A stretch of 64,000 nt of DNA from Malurus cyaneus samueli. Lineage: Eukaryota > Chordata > Aves > Passeriformes > Maluridae. Under the pieces are notes generated by a model. That model was not told the origin of the DNA. It saw nothing but the letters and a program-made list of their open reading frames with translations, and did not search any database. Made by a program: the position numbers and the translations under genes. This document shows, piece by piece, positions 45,851-57,719 of the stretch. The first letter of the stretch is position 1; every line of letters starts with the position of its first letter. The stretch covers positions 24,022,646 to 24,086,645 of the forward strand of contig CM019220.1 of NCBI GenBank assembly GCA_009741485.1, read 5' to 3'.

Positions 45851-45912
45851 CTGTCAGGAGTCAGATTTCTCTCCAGCTCGGGAGGTCTTTTCTTCCCAGA
45901 TGCCTTGTGTGC
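45851..45912 (-). CDS. IQCA1: IQCA1 short exon ending NLTPDR
   Basis: 62 bp, acceptor GTCCTCAG|GCA, donor CTGACAG|GTAAAG; starts in phase 0 and ends two bases into an arginine codon. Encodes AHKASGKKRPPELERNLTPD and part of R. The LTPDR motif marks the end of the basic linker in IQCA1. Short but fixed by motif, both splice sites and phase. Confidence 0.92.
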
Positions 45913-46212
45913 CTGAGGACCACACAAACAGGCGGGAATTAAATAGAAATATTTTTGAATAAATAAATATTTTTATAATATATGTAAAACTATAGAAATA
46001 AATATTTTTGAATGTATGAAGCAAAGTGAGGGCCAGAACTGCCAATGTTTCAGTGTTTCAATGTAGCCCAAAGGGACCAATCATCTCCTTAAACATCAAT
46101 CCCCTTGTGCCAGTGGAGGATCCAATAATAAAGCACCCAGAGTCATTTTGCTCCAACGGAAAAACTTCTCTCCTTCTTCTGGTTGGGTATTAAACGATTT
46201 TTTTTTTTTTTG

Positions 46213-46380
46213 CTGGTACAGCTGCCCAGAGCAGTGGTGGAATCCCCAGCCCTGAAGGAATTTAAAAGCAGTGTGGATGTGGCACCTGGGGACATGGTTT
46301 AATGGTGGCCTTGGCGGTGCAGGTTAAGAGTTGGACTCAATCTCAGACAGCTTTTCCAAATTTAAAATTCTCATTCTATG
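46213..46380 (+). mobile_element. CR1 LINE 3' end with terminal octamer
   Basis: Sense CR1: GCTGCCCAGAGCAGTGGTGG, AATCCCCAGCCCTGAAGGAA, GTTAAGAGTTGGACTCAATC, ending in ATTCTATG at 46373-46380, the 3' octamer typical of CR1. Confidence 0.96.
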
Positions 46381-46852
46381 GTTTTTCTGGGGCACAGCTC
46401 TGTGGGTGAGAGGGAATGTGGCCCTTGCCCAAGAAGGAAGCAGGAAGGAAAAGGGTGTGTGGGCTCCAAGTAGCTTCTCCAGAGCAGCATTTTTAAAAAA
46501 TACATATATTGAGGTATAAAATATATATGTATTCTGTGGTAAAATAGATTAGCAGCATCCTTGAGGGGAAAACCTCCTGAGGCTCTGGCTACCCTCCTAA
46601 CCACTGGACATCCTCCTGCTTTCTCCTTTCCAACACCTCAGGACCTCAGCTTGAAGAGGTCAGGAAAGCACAACTTGTTTTTTAATGTTTTCACCACACT
46701 TTGCCACAGAAAGATTTTGACTGGTGCATCTTGTTTCTTTGCATATTAAAAAAAACCCATAAAATAAGGAAGATGTGACTCAGGCTTGTCAAGCCCTCCA
46801 TTAATTACAGCTCCGGAGCCACACATATGGTTGGTGATAATTATCAGTGTGG

Positions 46853-46854
46853 AG

Positions 46855-46894
<40 letters not shown>

Positions 46895-46915
46895 GTCAAT
46901 CAATCAGTCAATCCA
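46853..46915. repeat. (ATCA)n microsatellite
   Basis: About 15 tetranucleotide units, mostly ATCA, with two GTCA variants near 46893 and 46909. Confidence 0.97.
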
Positions 46916-49900
46916 TGTTAGTCCCCAGCACCAGTGTCTGAGCTTTGGTTCTGCTGAGCACTTTAAGGTTGCACTGGTGGAACTGTTTATACAGAAACCT
47001 CAGTGCTCTGAGGAATTTTATTTTATTTTTTCATTTTAAACAAGTGCTTAAATGCTTAGTTGAACAAGACAGCTGCTTCTTTCCCAAAGTTTATGTTTGC
47101 TTTCCTGGGAATACAGTTATTTACTTGACTTTTTTTTTTATCATGGCGAATACTTCTGCAGAGCTCTGCGATGTTGAGTTAAAAAATCCAATCCAATTAT
47201 CTGGAAAATGCTGGGCTTTTTCACAGAATGGGTCAGCAGCCTTCAGGAAAACATAAATTTTGGGGTTTTGAGGACAGACACAATGTAAACAACCTGTGGT
47301 GCAACCACCTGTTGCTGTTTATGATGGCACAAAAATAATCCAGATGAAAACTCAGCCTAAACCCAGCACTGTGTGGATCATCCAGCTGGGAAAAGGGGAT
47401 GGTTTGAAGTTTTGGGTTAGGATAATGCAAACAACTCTAGATTTCAAGAATTATGCTTCAGATTTGTTCACATAAATAAGTTTGGCAGCAAATATTCATC
47501 AGGATGTGCCAGTGGGATTTTGTTTTAAAGAAAAGGGAAGAAAATACATGCCATGCTGTTTTAACAACTGAGGAAATATTGAGGCTATCACTGGTTTATT
47601 TTTCCTGCTCCTCCTGTTTTGTCTTTACAACCTCTCTTCCAGCAAGCCAGAAATTACATATTTTGGGGTCTGACTGGGAAGAAAAGCTCATTTCAACCTG
47701 TGTAAAGATGCTAAGCATATGCTGAATTTATTGGCCAACTGGTGTTGTCCTCAAGGCAGCTTCACCAATAAAGGAATTCTGGAGCGAAACAAAAACGAAC
47801 TGCACGGAGGAAAAATGTGTTTTCCTAATTAACAACAGTGTTTGTGGGGAATTTGGCACAGGCTGAGCTGTGATAAGGGAAAATCAGAATTGTAGACAAT
47901 GGCGTGCCTCCAAAATGTCTTACTGGGAACGGCTTTTATTCAGAAAATGATAATGTTTAATGAATGCCAACGCGGTCGTCGTTGTTAATGGAAATCTCTG
48001 AAATGCCAGTGGAGTTTCTGTGCAGCCATCCTGTGCCTGGGTGATTTTCTGCTTTGGGAACTCCCAAGGAGCGAGCTGCATCGCCTGGCAGCTGGCAGGG
48101 ACAGGGGGCTGTCACCCAGGGGGTGGCTTCTCTCGCTGTGGGGGCTCTGCACAAATTTTTGGGTTTGAAGCAGACAAGGACCTGATTTCAGAGCAAATTC
48201 CAGAGCAGGGTCTGTTCCTGGAATGGCACCAGGAGGGAGGGCGTGTCCAAATGTCTCACTGGGAGGGAATTGGGGAAATTAGAGGAGTCCCCAGTCTGTG
48301 TCACCCTTTGGCTGGGATCTCACAGCTCCTGGCTGCAGCTACAGCCACCAAGGGTCATGGAACAGCCTGTCAGTGCTGGGTGACTTCCTAATCTGATTCC
48401 AGCTTGGAAAGAGGAATTGGTTCTGTGACTCCAACAACAGCAGCGTGGTTTATTGAATATTTATTAGGTGCAATCAAATTCATTTTGGTGTTTCCAAATT
48501 TCCAATTTCCAGTCTGCTGCTCTGGAGACCCACTTGTGAGAAGAACAATTTTTCACCCAAATTCGTTCTTCCACACAGGGGGAAAATGGGGTTCTTATCT
48601 TCAGGAGTGCTAAGCACAGCTCTTGGTAGGGTTAAGTGCCAGCTTTTAGCAGTAAGTGGTGTTTGAAGGTTTGGGAGTCAGTGATGAAGCACTTATGGAA
48701 ATAAAGGAGGGGCTCTGACTATGCCTGGATCTGTTATATATTGGTTTTTTTTAAATCTAAGATCTGAGATGTCTGCAACACTGACTGGAAGGGAGAAATT
48801 CCCCTTTAGAGTCCAATTCCAAAATGCCCTTGCATTTTTCACAAAAGGGACTTTCAAGTTTAGATTGGTGCCTGTGGGTCAGGCAGATTTTTTGGTTTTA
48901 ATGTGGACTCAACAAAAATTTCCTGAGTTGTGAGCTACTCATCTCTTAAGGCTTGAAAAGGCAGAGAACCCCCAGCCTTGGCAGGGACTATTCCCTGACA
49001 AAGAGAGCAGAAGAAATCCCTCCTTAAATGGCCAAATGGGATCAGGAATTTGGGATGACGGTCTTTGGACACAGAATTCTACCTGTAAAAGCTCACTTAA
49101 AGAAATCACCCTTTCCGTGCCCATTGCCCCCTGCCAGAGTGCAGGAAAAGGTCTGATTTCTCTGAAGAATTCTCTTGAGAATGCAGAATATCCTATTTTA
49201 TTTATTTTTTTTGCGAGGGAGATGTTTGGATTGCACTCCAGACATGCTCCTGGCTACAATGAGAACCTGAAACAATCCCCTGTCATTTCACATTTCCCAT
49301 CTGAGGGGGAGACTTATGGGACCCAGGCTTGAAAAACTGGAGTTTTTTTTTTTTTTTTTTTTTTTTTGTTAAATAACAAATTAATGAGCAATTTCCAAAG
49401 CGTTCCAGCTCATATTATTCTTATTATCCAGACCAGATTATCCTAAAGCAGATCTGCAGTCTGTGTGCACAGGTATGCACTGGTTTGGTTTAGGACTGAG
49501 ATATTTATGCAAATACTAATTGGAAAAAGCCTTTGACAATGCTGAAGGGACATTTTAAATAGTTTTGCACGGGGAAGATGTATTTTGACTAAAATTGCAT
49601 CTTTCCTTCCATTCCTCACTCCTCAAATAGAAATGTTTTGGTTTGGGTGGGTTTTTTTTAGATGAAATCTTGAAAGGAATTTGTATTATCTAATTAGTAC
49701 TTCTTTCCCCACCTCATTCTCTGAGGCTACTGGCACAGCTTGGGAAAATAAAAGTTAAATAATCTCCCTTCACCCTAAGCTAGTCCAACACCACACTGAA
49801 GGAAAAAAAAACCCCAAACCCAGCCCTTAACCTAAAGCTCTGTAATTCCAGTGTGACATTTTGCAGCAGGGCACTGCCCAGCTGATCTAAATGTGTCTGC

Positions 49901-50931
49901 CCATGAAAACTTGGTGGAGATTGTTGCAATATTTTGTCTGTACCTCTTAAGCCCCCTCTATTTTTGAAACAGATTTAGGAATCCCATTGGGATCAGCTTT
50001 CAGAGCTGCCCCAGTCTTTTCTTATTAAGTTGTCCCTGCACGTTTGTCAGGTGAAAGAACATTTTTAAAGATAATTTGAGTAGCAGTGGAGAACAACAGC
50101 AAGTATTTGCATGCTAAAAGGTATTAGAGAAATGAAATCCAGCATGAGATTAGGGCTGGCTATTTGCCCTGAGGGTTTTAAGGGATCTGCTGATGGAGTG
50201 GTGGGGTGCAAGCTTTGAGTTATTTTGCTCTGACACGATCTCCAATTTAAATGCTTGGGTAAAGAATTCAGGGAACCACAAACTGTGGAATTCTTCATAT
50301 GATAATGCTGTAAAACAAGATGTGAACATGACATGTACCGTGTTTTAGGGAGGTTTAACCTATTTTTTATGCCTAAATAAACTTGGCTTAATTGCAAATT
50401 CCCAAACCATTCCAGAGGTTGTAGTAACATAAGGAGTACCTGGCTGTGTGTGATCTATGGGGTGTTACAGATAAATGAAAGGTTACATCAAAACATTCAA
50501 AAGGAATTTTTTTTTTGCCTTGAAACATAATAACCAGCCTTTATTTAGGGGGAAAAGAGCCAGCAGCTGGGAAACTCACTGGCCTCCAGATCCCTGTTTT
50601 CCTTGGAAAACTGTTAATCTGAACTGGTCCCCTCAAAGAGAGGGATTGCTTGCATTTTGCTGTTTGGCAGCATCCAAGGATTTCAAGAAGGTGAAAATCT
50701 GAAATATCTCATAGTGATTTATCTCTGGAATAGTTCAGCTTGTCCTAAGCAATATTTATGGAAGTTAAAGGGATTTAAGGGAGAGGCCCTGAAAATGGCC
50801 ACAGATGAAGAGATTTCCAAACGTTTCTGATCTGAGATTCAGGAAATGTTTAGGATGGACACTCTGAGCACTGCTGCATTTTAACAGGGAATTGTGACTG
50901 CCCCTCCACTCTCCCAACTTGCTGCTCTTAC

Positions 50932-51018
50932 CTTTTCTTTCCCACTTTTCTTCCCTCCCGTCTCTCCATCCACAGCCTTCTTGAGTTTCAGCAGCTTCTC
51001 GTGCATCACTTTGTCCAC
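50932..51018 (-). CDS. IQCA1: IQCA1 exon: basic linker
   Basis: 87 bp, phase 0 both ends; acceptor TGGGCAG|GTG, donor AAAAG|GTAAGA. Encodes VDKVMHEKLLKLKKAVDGET and GGKKSGKEK, corresponding to V-D-E-L-M-R-Q-E-L-K-N-L ... followed by the Lys-rich stretch in relatives. Likely helical and highly charged. Confidence 0.93.
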
Positions 51019-51214
51019 CTGCCCAAGACAAACACAGCAGAATCATCTTCAGCTTTCCATTCTGCCACCTCACCCCACAAAATTTTCAGCAAAGAGGGGG
51101 CAGTTGGGACTCTGGGAGGAGTGGAGCTCTGTGCTAGGGCCAGTTTTTAGAGCTGGAGAAAAATATCCACAGGTAAAGCACAGGATTAGTGCCCCGTTCC
51201 TATTGTAAGCACAC
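51019..51214 (-). other. IQCA1: IQCA1 short intron
   Basis: 196-bp GT-AG intron, donor GTGCAG|GTGTGC, acceptor TGGGCAG. Nothing else in it. Confidence 0.9.
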
Positions 51215-51280
51215 CTGCACTCTGATCTCTTCCTCCACTTCTTCCCGTTGCCCTCCTTTGATCAGCTCCGGGTCATGATC
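51215..51280 (-). CDS. IQCA1: IQCA1 exon: DHDPELIK / EIRVQ
   Basis: 66 bp, phase 0 both ends; acceptor TTCTCCAG|GAT, donor GTGCAG|GTGTGC. Encodes DHDPELIKGGQREEVEEEIR, VQ, matching Y-E-P-E-L-I ... E-V-E-A-E-I-R-V-Q of mammalian IQCA1. In relatives an exon of about 35 residues (with the W-K-M-A-P-S motif) precedes it; that exon was not found upstream here. Confidence 0.93.
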
Positions 51281-51614
51281 CTGGAGAAAATCCGATTTGG
51301 TGTCTCTGTTCTCCCAAAATACTGTTCTCCAAAAGAAAGAAAAAAAGGCGAAAAAGTTACAGAAGCCGTCGGTTTCTCCACCTGCTTCTGGAGGCAGAGA
51401 AAAGGGTATCTGCAGGCAGGATTGATTCCATTCTCAGCTGGGTGAAAGTGGCAGGTTCTGGGGATTCTTACCCTGTGTGTGTTAAGATCTGTAAATCTCG
51501 AGGTTAACGCATTTCTTTTTTTTTTGCCTCGGGCTGCAAAATGCCATCAGATTTGAGGAGGGCAGTGGGACAACGAGGATGTAGCTTGGGAGTTATGAAG
51601 CTTTCTGAATTCAG

Positions 51615-51836
51615 AAAGGTTTGAACATCCAGGCTTTAGCTGGATCCAAGACTGGGTGCTCATTCTGTCCCCTACAAATTTTCAGGGCTCAATTCCACGC
51701 AGAGGATTTGTGGTTTTGTACTGAGGGAATAAATTGTTCCTGCAGCTGAGTAATCTTAAATTTCTGAAATTAATTCTGAAATTCTGAAATTTCACCCCCA
51801 CTGAAAATGGTGAGGATGGAGGAGGATGTGGGATAT
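51615..51836 (+). repeat. Dispersed duplicated segment, copy 1
   Basis: AAAGGTTTGAACATCC, CCCCTACAAATTTTCAGGG, AATTCCACGCAGAGGATTTG, GAAAATGGTGAGGATGGAGG in order; second copy at 52765-52950, same strand, with small indels and substitutions. Confidence 0.95.
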
Positions 51837-52309
51837 CAGTGTTGTCACTCTGGGCCATATTGTGGCCAATGCTGGAATTTTATTCTGTTTAACAGCACAA
51901 GGATTAAATCTTTTCCATGGTTCCTGCCCTGAGGGATGGGATACCCACGAGTGTCTCTTGGCATTGGGGACCAGAGGAAGGGTTTAATTGCCCCCACAAA
52001 GTCCCCAGTCCTCCATGGCTCGGTCACCCAACTCTGAGCTAAAGCTGCTGGAACCTTATAATTCCCAGGAGGAGGAAATATAGGAATGGGGGCGCTGAAA
52101 TAGGAATAAAACCACACTGAGCACGTGGAAACAGGACAGAGGGAGGGGACAGTGAGTGTGACACAGCAATAACCTGTAGCTGACCCCCAGGTGATGAAGT
52201 ACACACAGAGGCTTCATTTTGGGGCATTTTCAGCAGAAATTGAGAGCCCAAAAGAGGCAAGCCCCACCCGAGTCAGCGCCTCTGTTTTGAAGCACTGGGC
52301 GAAGGAGAA

Positions 52310-52700
52310 GTCGCAAGGAGACCTAACGCCAAGGAACGGCAAATTTGTGTAACTGGTGATGAAAAAAAAGGCAGCTTATGATAAAGTACCTAATGATGCT
52401 GAGGTGCAGCTCATTATTTTTGTGGAGACAAACTGCAATTTGCTTTTTAGGAAGAGAATTAAATGAAGTCTGACGAGCTCGGTGCATATCTGAGCACACA
52501 AAGTGCCTTTTTTAAATGGAAACACCTCTTTTTTCCCTGCACTTCTAGAGCTAATTTGAAGGCAGACAATTCAAATCTTGCATTTCAAGCCCTGATAGCA
52601 TCTTCCTAAATGACAGCTAATCTCCAGCTTGGATGTGCTAATTCAATTTCCAGGTGATTTGAAATGTCAGTTTTCTTCTTTCAGACAGGCTCCTCTATGC
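52310..52700. promoter_or_regulatory. Candidate conserved noncoding block in IQCA1 intron
   Basis: About 390 bp of complex, transposon-free sequence with repeated TAAT-type cores (GAGAATTAAATG, GAGCTAATTTGAAGG, ACAGCTAATCTCC, GTGCTAATTCAATT) lying between the two duplicated segments. Composition and motif density suggest an intronic enhancer; conservation not tested. Confidence 0.3.
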
Positions 52701-52764
52701 ATCTGTTTATTACAAGATATTCTCCCTTTTACCCCAACCTGGTGAAGGCACCACACAAAATCAA

Positions 52765-52950
52765 AAAGGTTTGAACATCCAAGTTTGAGTTGGATCCAAA
52801 ACTGGCTGCTCTTTCCATCCCCTACAAATTTTCAGGGCCCAATTCCACGCAGAGGATTTGTAGTTTTGTACAGAGGGAATAGTTCCTGTAGGTGAATAAT
52901 TTTAAATTTCACCACTGAAAATGGTGAGGATGGAGGAGGGTGGGGGATAT
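52765..52950 (+). repeat. Dispersed duplicated segment, copy 2
   Basis: Copy of 51615-51836, about 1.15 kb away, with a ~35-bp deletion around the GAAATTCTGAAATT stretch. Confidence 0.95.
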
Positions 52951-54728
52951 TTTGGTGATGGAAGAAATTCCAAAATACAGAATATTTAATTCCTTTAAAT
53001 TACTCGTGGCTCAGCAGAGGGCGTGACAGATGTCATGGGATATTTCAGGAGGAAAAACCAAGATTCCAGCCTGGAACTCCAGCCTTGGGGAAAGGGGACG
53101 TTACACAGGAACTATGTGAATTTTTAAACACTCTTCTGCCTGGGTCAACAGGTTGCAAGGGCTGTGTTTTCACAGGAGTGCAAGGCTTTAGATATTTATT
53201 TTTCATGGAGTGATCTGCAGATTCTTTTTTATTCTTGTTTTTTCATATTTTTTTTATCATTTTGTAGATTGATTAGTTATATTAATTAACACCCACTGCA
53301 GGGAGAGTCCCCCTAGACCCTGCTTTTACCTGGCAATGAGTTATCTCAGTGTTCCACGGGGTTAGAGGTGCCCAATTTCAGCAGGGACATCCATAACTCA
53401 CAGGTGGTAGATGCTCTGTTATTCTTTTCTAGACCAACAAAATGTTTCCAAGTGAATTTTGAAGGCAGGTCAGGAGGCCAAGGATGTTTTGTTTTCACTG
53501 GCTGGGCAGTGGAGTCTGGGATTTTGTTACAGGAGGGGTCAGCCAGCTCCAGGAGCTATTTCTGGGCCTGTGTGGACGCAGGGAAATTTATGTCACCTCT
53601 TCTAAAATTATTTTGGGGTTATTTTGCTCCTAAATCAGCATCCCAGCTCTGTAGGGAGCCCCAAAATCCCCCAATTTCAGACAACAGCTTGTGACTAATA
53701 TCACAATGGGTTGATTTGAAATGTGAATCTTGAACCTCCTGGTGAAAGGATTTGATTCTTTTAAAAGCTGGGCAAAAATATAGAATATCACCACACCTTA
53801 AAGGAATATGTGGGCACATCAGGGAGCATTTGGGTTGAACTCAAATATCCTCTGTGACGCCGAGCAAGGCATAAATATCAACTGGTCCTGTGCAGAATGG
53901 GAAAAAATGCAAATTGCTGCCTTAGCCTGCAAAAACAGTCCAGGAAGAGGGAGGGAATGGCTCAGCCTTACATTTGCCCCCCATAAACTCTGGTTATTCC
54001 AGTGTGAGAGGAGATGTCACACAAAAGTGGCCCTTCCCAACAAGAGTTTTTAAAAGTGTTTGAGGGTTTGGCAAATGTAGTTTAGCGATGAGAAGAACGG
54101 CCAGACACAGTTCCAGGATGATAAAACCATCCATGAATTCCAGTTCTAGCTTGTAGAGGAGTAAAAACACAAAGAGGAAAAGTTTGTAACTAAAATGCTT
54201 CCATTTTTGTCAAAGCTAAGCTAGATTTAAAAAAAAAATATTTAAGTAAGCTGGGAAAAAAGCACCTGGGAAAAGACAGGGGAACACTATTAAAATTCAG
54301 TGTTGGAGGGTGTGACAAAACAAAAATGAATGTTGTCTGGTCAGCCGTCAGTTAGGGGAAATTTAATTATAAAGGGCTTGAAATTAGTCCTGAAACAAAC
54401 ATTTCATCATCAATTTTTGTTACTCCAATCATGTTTTAAAGATTTCTGCACCAATAAATCTGAACTTCTGAGTGAATGCTGAGAGCAGCTGACCTATTTC
54501 AACACAGGAACAGGAAAAAAGTTTTCAGTGCAGAAAGACCAAACTCAAACCTATTTTCCCCCTGCATAATTCATTTCACTGACATGAAATGGGGCTAAAA
54601 TTAAAAATACAGGAGGCTGCTTGCACCGTTCTGGTCGGATGTTGTTGCAGATTTGATTCTGATGATCCACGGTAGATTAAAAAAATAAAATAAATTTGGA
54701 TGACCCCCGGTAGTTTCATATTAGGGCC

Positions 54729-55318
54729 CTGCTGGGGATGGCAGTGCTGGTGTTTGATGTGAAAAAACCCAAAATTCAGTGTTTAGAGGGCTCAGACAGG
54801 TTATCCTGTCTCTGTAAAAAAAAAAAAAAAAAAAAACCAAACCCATAAAACAACAAACAAAAAAAAAAACCCACCAAAATTCAGTTTTTGCAGGCTCAGA
54901 GCAGGTGACCTTCTGGGAATGGCAGTGCTGGTATTTTATGTGAAAAAAAACCCCAAAATTTTGTATTTAGAGGGCTCAGGGAAGGTTATCCTGCTGGGAA
55001 TGGCAGTGCTGGTGGTTTATGGGAAAAATAAAAACCCAAAATTCTGTATTTGCAGGGCTGTCAGAGCAAGTTATCCTGTTCTCTGTGAAAAAACTCCAAA
55101 ATTCAGGGTTTGCCAGGCTCAAAGCACATTATCCTGCTGGGAATGGCAGTGCTGGTGTTTTATGTGGAAAAAAAGCCCCAAAATTCAGTGTTTTCAGGGC
55201 TCAGAGCAGGATAGCCTCATGCTGGTGTTTTATGGGGGGAAAAAACCCCAAAATTCTGTATTTAGAGGGCTCAGAGCAGGTTCTCCTGCTGGGAATGGCA
55301 GTGCTGGTGCTCAGACAG
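54729..55318 (+). repeat. Minisatellite, ~75-85-bp unit, about eight copies
   Basis: Units contain GCTGGGAATGGCAGTGCTGG, TTTTATGTGAAAAAAACCCC, AAAATTCAGTGTTTAGAGGG and CTCAGAGCAGGTTATCCT, starting near 54731, 54911, 54992, 55136, 55217 and 55288 with partial units between. A-runs within units vary in length. Long plus-strand open frames over it, repeating KNPK and NSVF motifs, are by-products. Confidence 0.95.
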
Positions 55319-57624
55319 TTTGGGTGCCAAATCCCTCATCCTCTCCTGACCCCCCCGGCTCATGACACTCGAGATCCTTGTGAAATGTGGGATTCCCATT
55401 GCTATCACAGTAATCCCTGTGGTGTTTTTATTCCTCACTGCTCTGTTGAGGTCACAGCCAAGCCCTTTTCCTCCAAGACAAACCCCTCCTGCCTTCCTTT
55501 TGCTGCTCCATCCCTGCCTTGGGGATTTACCCCACTCCTACCATGGCTGGTTTTGAATTCCAGGTGCCATTTCGTCCTTGGCCAGTTAAGGAAAGAAATT
55601 TGGATGGATGTGATCCTTATCTTAAGCTCCTTCAGCGGGGTTCTGATGTGGAATTTCAGAGCAGAAGAGATGAAAAGCTCCTTTTCCAGGCAGAGAGCTG
55701 CTCTGTGATTTATAATGTGTAAGAAAATCCTAATTGTTACGAGTCAGGGGTCAGGCCAAACTGCTGATGCACATTTTGGAATTGTTCACATCTTTCTCTC
55801 CAGCCAGCTCCCATCAGGCACAAAACTTGATGCCGGTGATTTGTCAGCAGGAGGGAATAATGGAGGTTTTTCATAGGAGGAATTTCAGCAAATCACCAGC
55901 CTTGCAGAGTGCAGAGCAGAAAAGATATTTTTCTAAATCGTATCAGAACGGAATCTGTAGAAATATAACAAAAATCCCCCATTTCCACTTGAAGAAAGTG
56001 GCTTCCATGCCAAATTCCAGGTGATTGGTAACTCACTTGTGAATCAAGGTGAGCACTGAAGATGAGTGTGGAAGAGATAAACAGAGCAGTGGAGAGGATG
56101 GAAGGGATTTAGAAAAGAACAAAATGCCCTTTCATGATTTTTATTGAGAAATCCCTGCTTTTGGGTGCTTTCTCCAGGTAAAAACCAGCTGAATGTCTGA
56201 GTTCTGTTTTAGTTTCACACAATTTTTATGAAACAAGTGCATTCACAGCTTTATGCCTCTGCTTGAGAAGATGCTCCTCCTTTTCAAACATAAAATCAAA
56301 AATCATTTGAGTAGCTGTGGATGGTGTGAAGGAATCCGTGGGCTCTTTCCATGAATTTTCCCTCACAGACGAGACAGAACAGGTAGAATTACAGGAGCAT
56401 GAAAATGTCAATGCCGAAACTTGATCCTACAGTATCATGCTTTTGAATTATTGGCTATTCTGATGTCAATTTGTTGCCCTCAGAAAATCCCAAAATGCCT
56501 TTTTTGACAAATATTGAAGCACTTTGCTTCTAGTTTGTTCCCTTTCACCCTCAGAAATGTCCCTTCCTGCATGATTAGCTCAATAATTTCAACAGATTCC
56601 TGGCAAGAATTGAGGTACTAACAGACTCCCTTCCTGATTTTTTTAAAATCATTTTTATAACCATTTTTTAAATCCAACATCCTCATTTTAAAATGTTCCA
56701 CAGTTTGGTCAGTTGCCCACTATAGGAATGACACTCAGATTAAGGTGCTCTGGGAGAACGTTCCAGATGGAATTATCGCTTCCTACTGACCTTTGTAGTG
56801 GCTGCTTCCTTCCTCCAGTATCGGAAGGTAATTACTTGCACCCATTTTCCAGGCTTGGACTGCTGGCTGGATCAGGGGAAAAAGTGAAAAGAAGAATTGT
56901 TGACAGCTTTGTTTCATAAAATTATGGAATGGATTGGAAAATGCCTGAAAAATCTAATTTCATCCCCAGGGACACCTTCTACAAGCTCAGGTTGCTCCAT
57001 GACAGCAAAGATATCATTTTATCAACTAAAGTCACAAAATTAAACAAGAATTAAACTTTTTTGAAAATGTAATTTAGGTGGGAGATTTGCAATATTTAAA
57101 TGGAATCATTTTGCCACTTTTTTCATTTCAGTTCATTTTTTTCACGCTTTTGCTGCCACTGCCACATTCCTGAAACAGTTTAATTTCATTGAACCAATAT
57201 TTCTGATAGAAGAACTTGCCAGAAAATCATCCAAGTTTCTTCATATCACATCAGCCATCAGTCTCAATATGTGAATGAGGTGATAATTGGCAATGGGAGA
57301 CTGGATCACTCTCAGGGGAGGAGGTAAATGTGGATTTATACAAAACAGCACAAGGTGGATCAGGATGTTGCTAAATAACCTTTAAACCACTTGTTAACTT
57401 GAGATAGAAAGTGCAGCTCCTGGCAAAACTAAAATATTAAACAACCCCCTGGAATTAGGGGCATATCTGCTACCTGTAGGTGCAGTTGTATTCCCATTAT
57501 GGGAGTTATTGAATATCTCTTATTAATGAAAATATTATTACAGTAATTACAGTTTGGTCCCAGAAAGACAGGAAAGATCTAAATCTTAAAAATCTAAAAT
57601 CTAAATCCTGACTTTGGGAGTTTC

Positions 57625-57719
57625 TTGACTGAACATCAAGAACTGTTTTGGTAAGGGATAAGGAAAAGTTTAAGGATTTGAGTTCAAATCCCCAGTTACT
57701 CAAATGCATTCCCAGTTTT
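57625..57719. repeat. Dispersed ~95-bp repeat with tRNA B-box-like core, copy 1
   Basis: Contains GATTTGAGTTCAAATCCCCA followed by GTTACTCAAATGCATTCCCA; copy 2 at 62034-62128 reads GATTTGAGCTCGAATCCCCA. GTTCAAATCC / CTCGAATCC resembles the RNA polymerase III B box (GGTTCGANTCC), as in tRNA-derived SINEs. Family unknown. Confidence 0.7.

Larger units (their letters stand above)
45913..50931 (-). other. IQCA1: IQCA1 intron (5.0 kb)
   Basis: GT-AG intron with an AT-rich start (45940-46020), a CR1 tail (46213-46380), an ATCA microsatellite (46853-46915) and a 25-bp T-run (49343-49367). No gene recognised in 46920-50930. Confidence 0.85.

Noticed and set aside
45188..45962. Two overlapping plus-strand frames with Cys-rich starts
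   Set aside because: No known similarity, and they run across the true minus-strand IQCA1 exon at 45851-45912.
55019..55708. 229-residue plus-strand frame with repeated motifs
   Set aside because: First half is the ~80-bp minisatellite; the rest has no similarity or splice context.
56226..56411. Minus-strand peptide considered as the missing IQCA1 exon
   Set aside because: A WKEP string superficially resembles the expected motif, but the following residues do not align and splice sites are absent.
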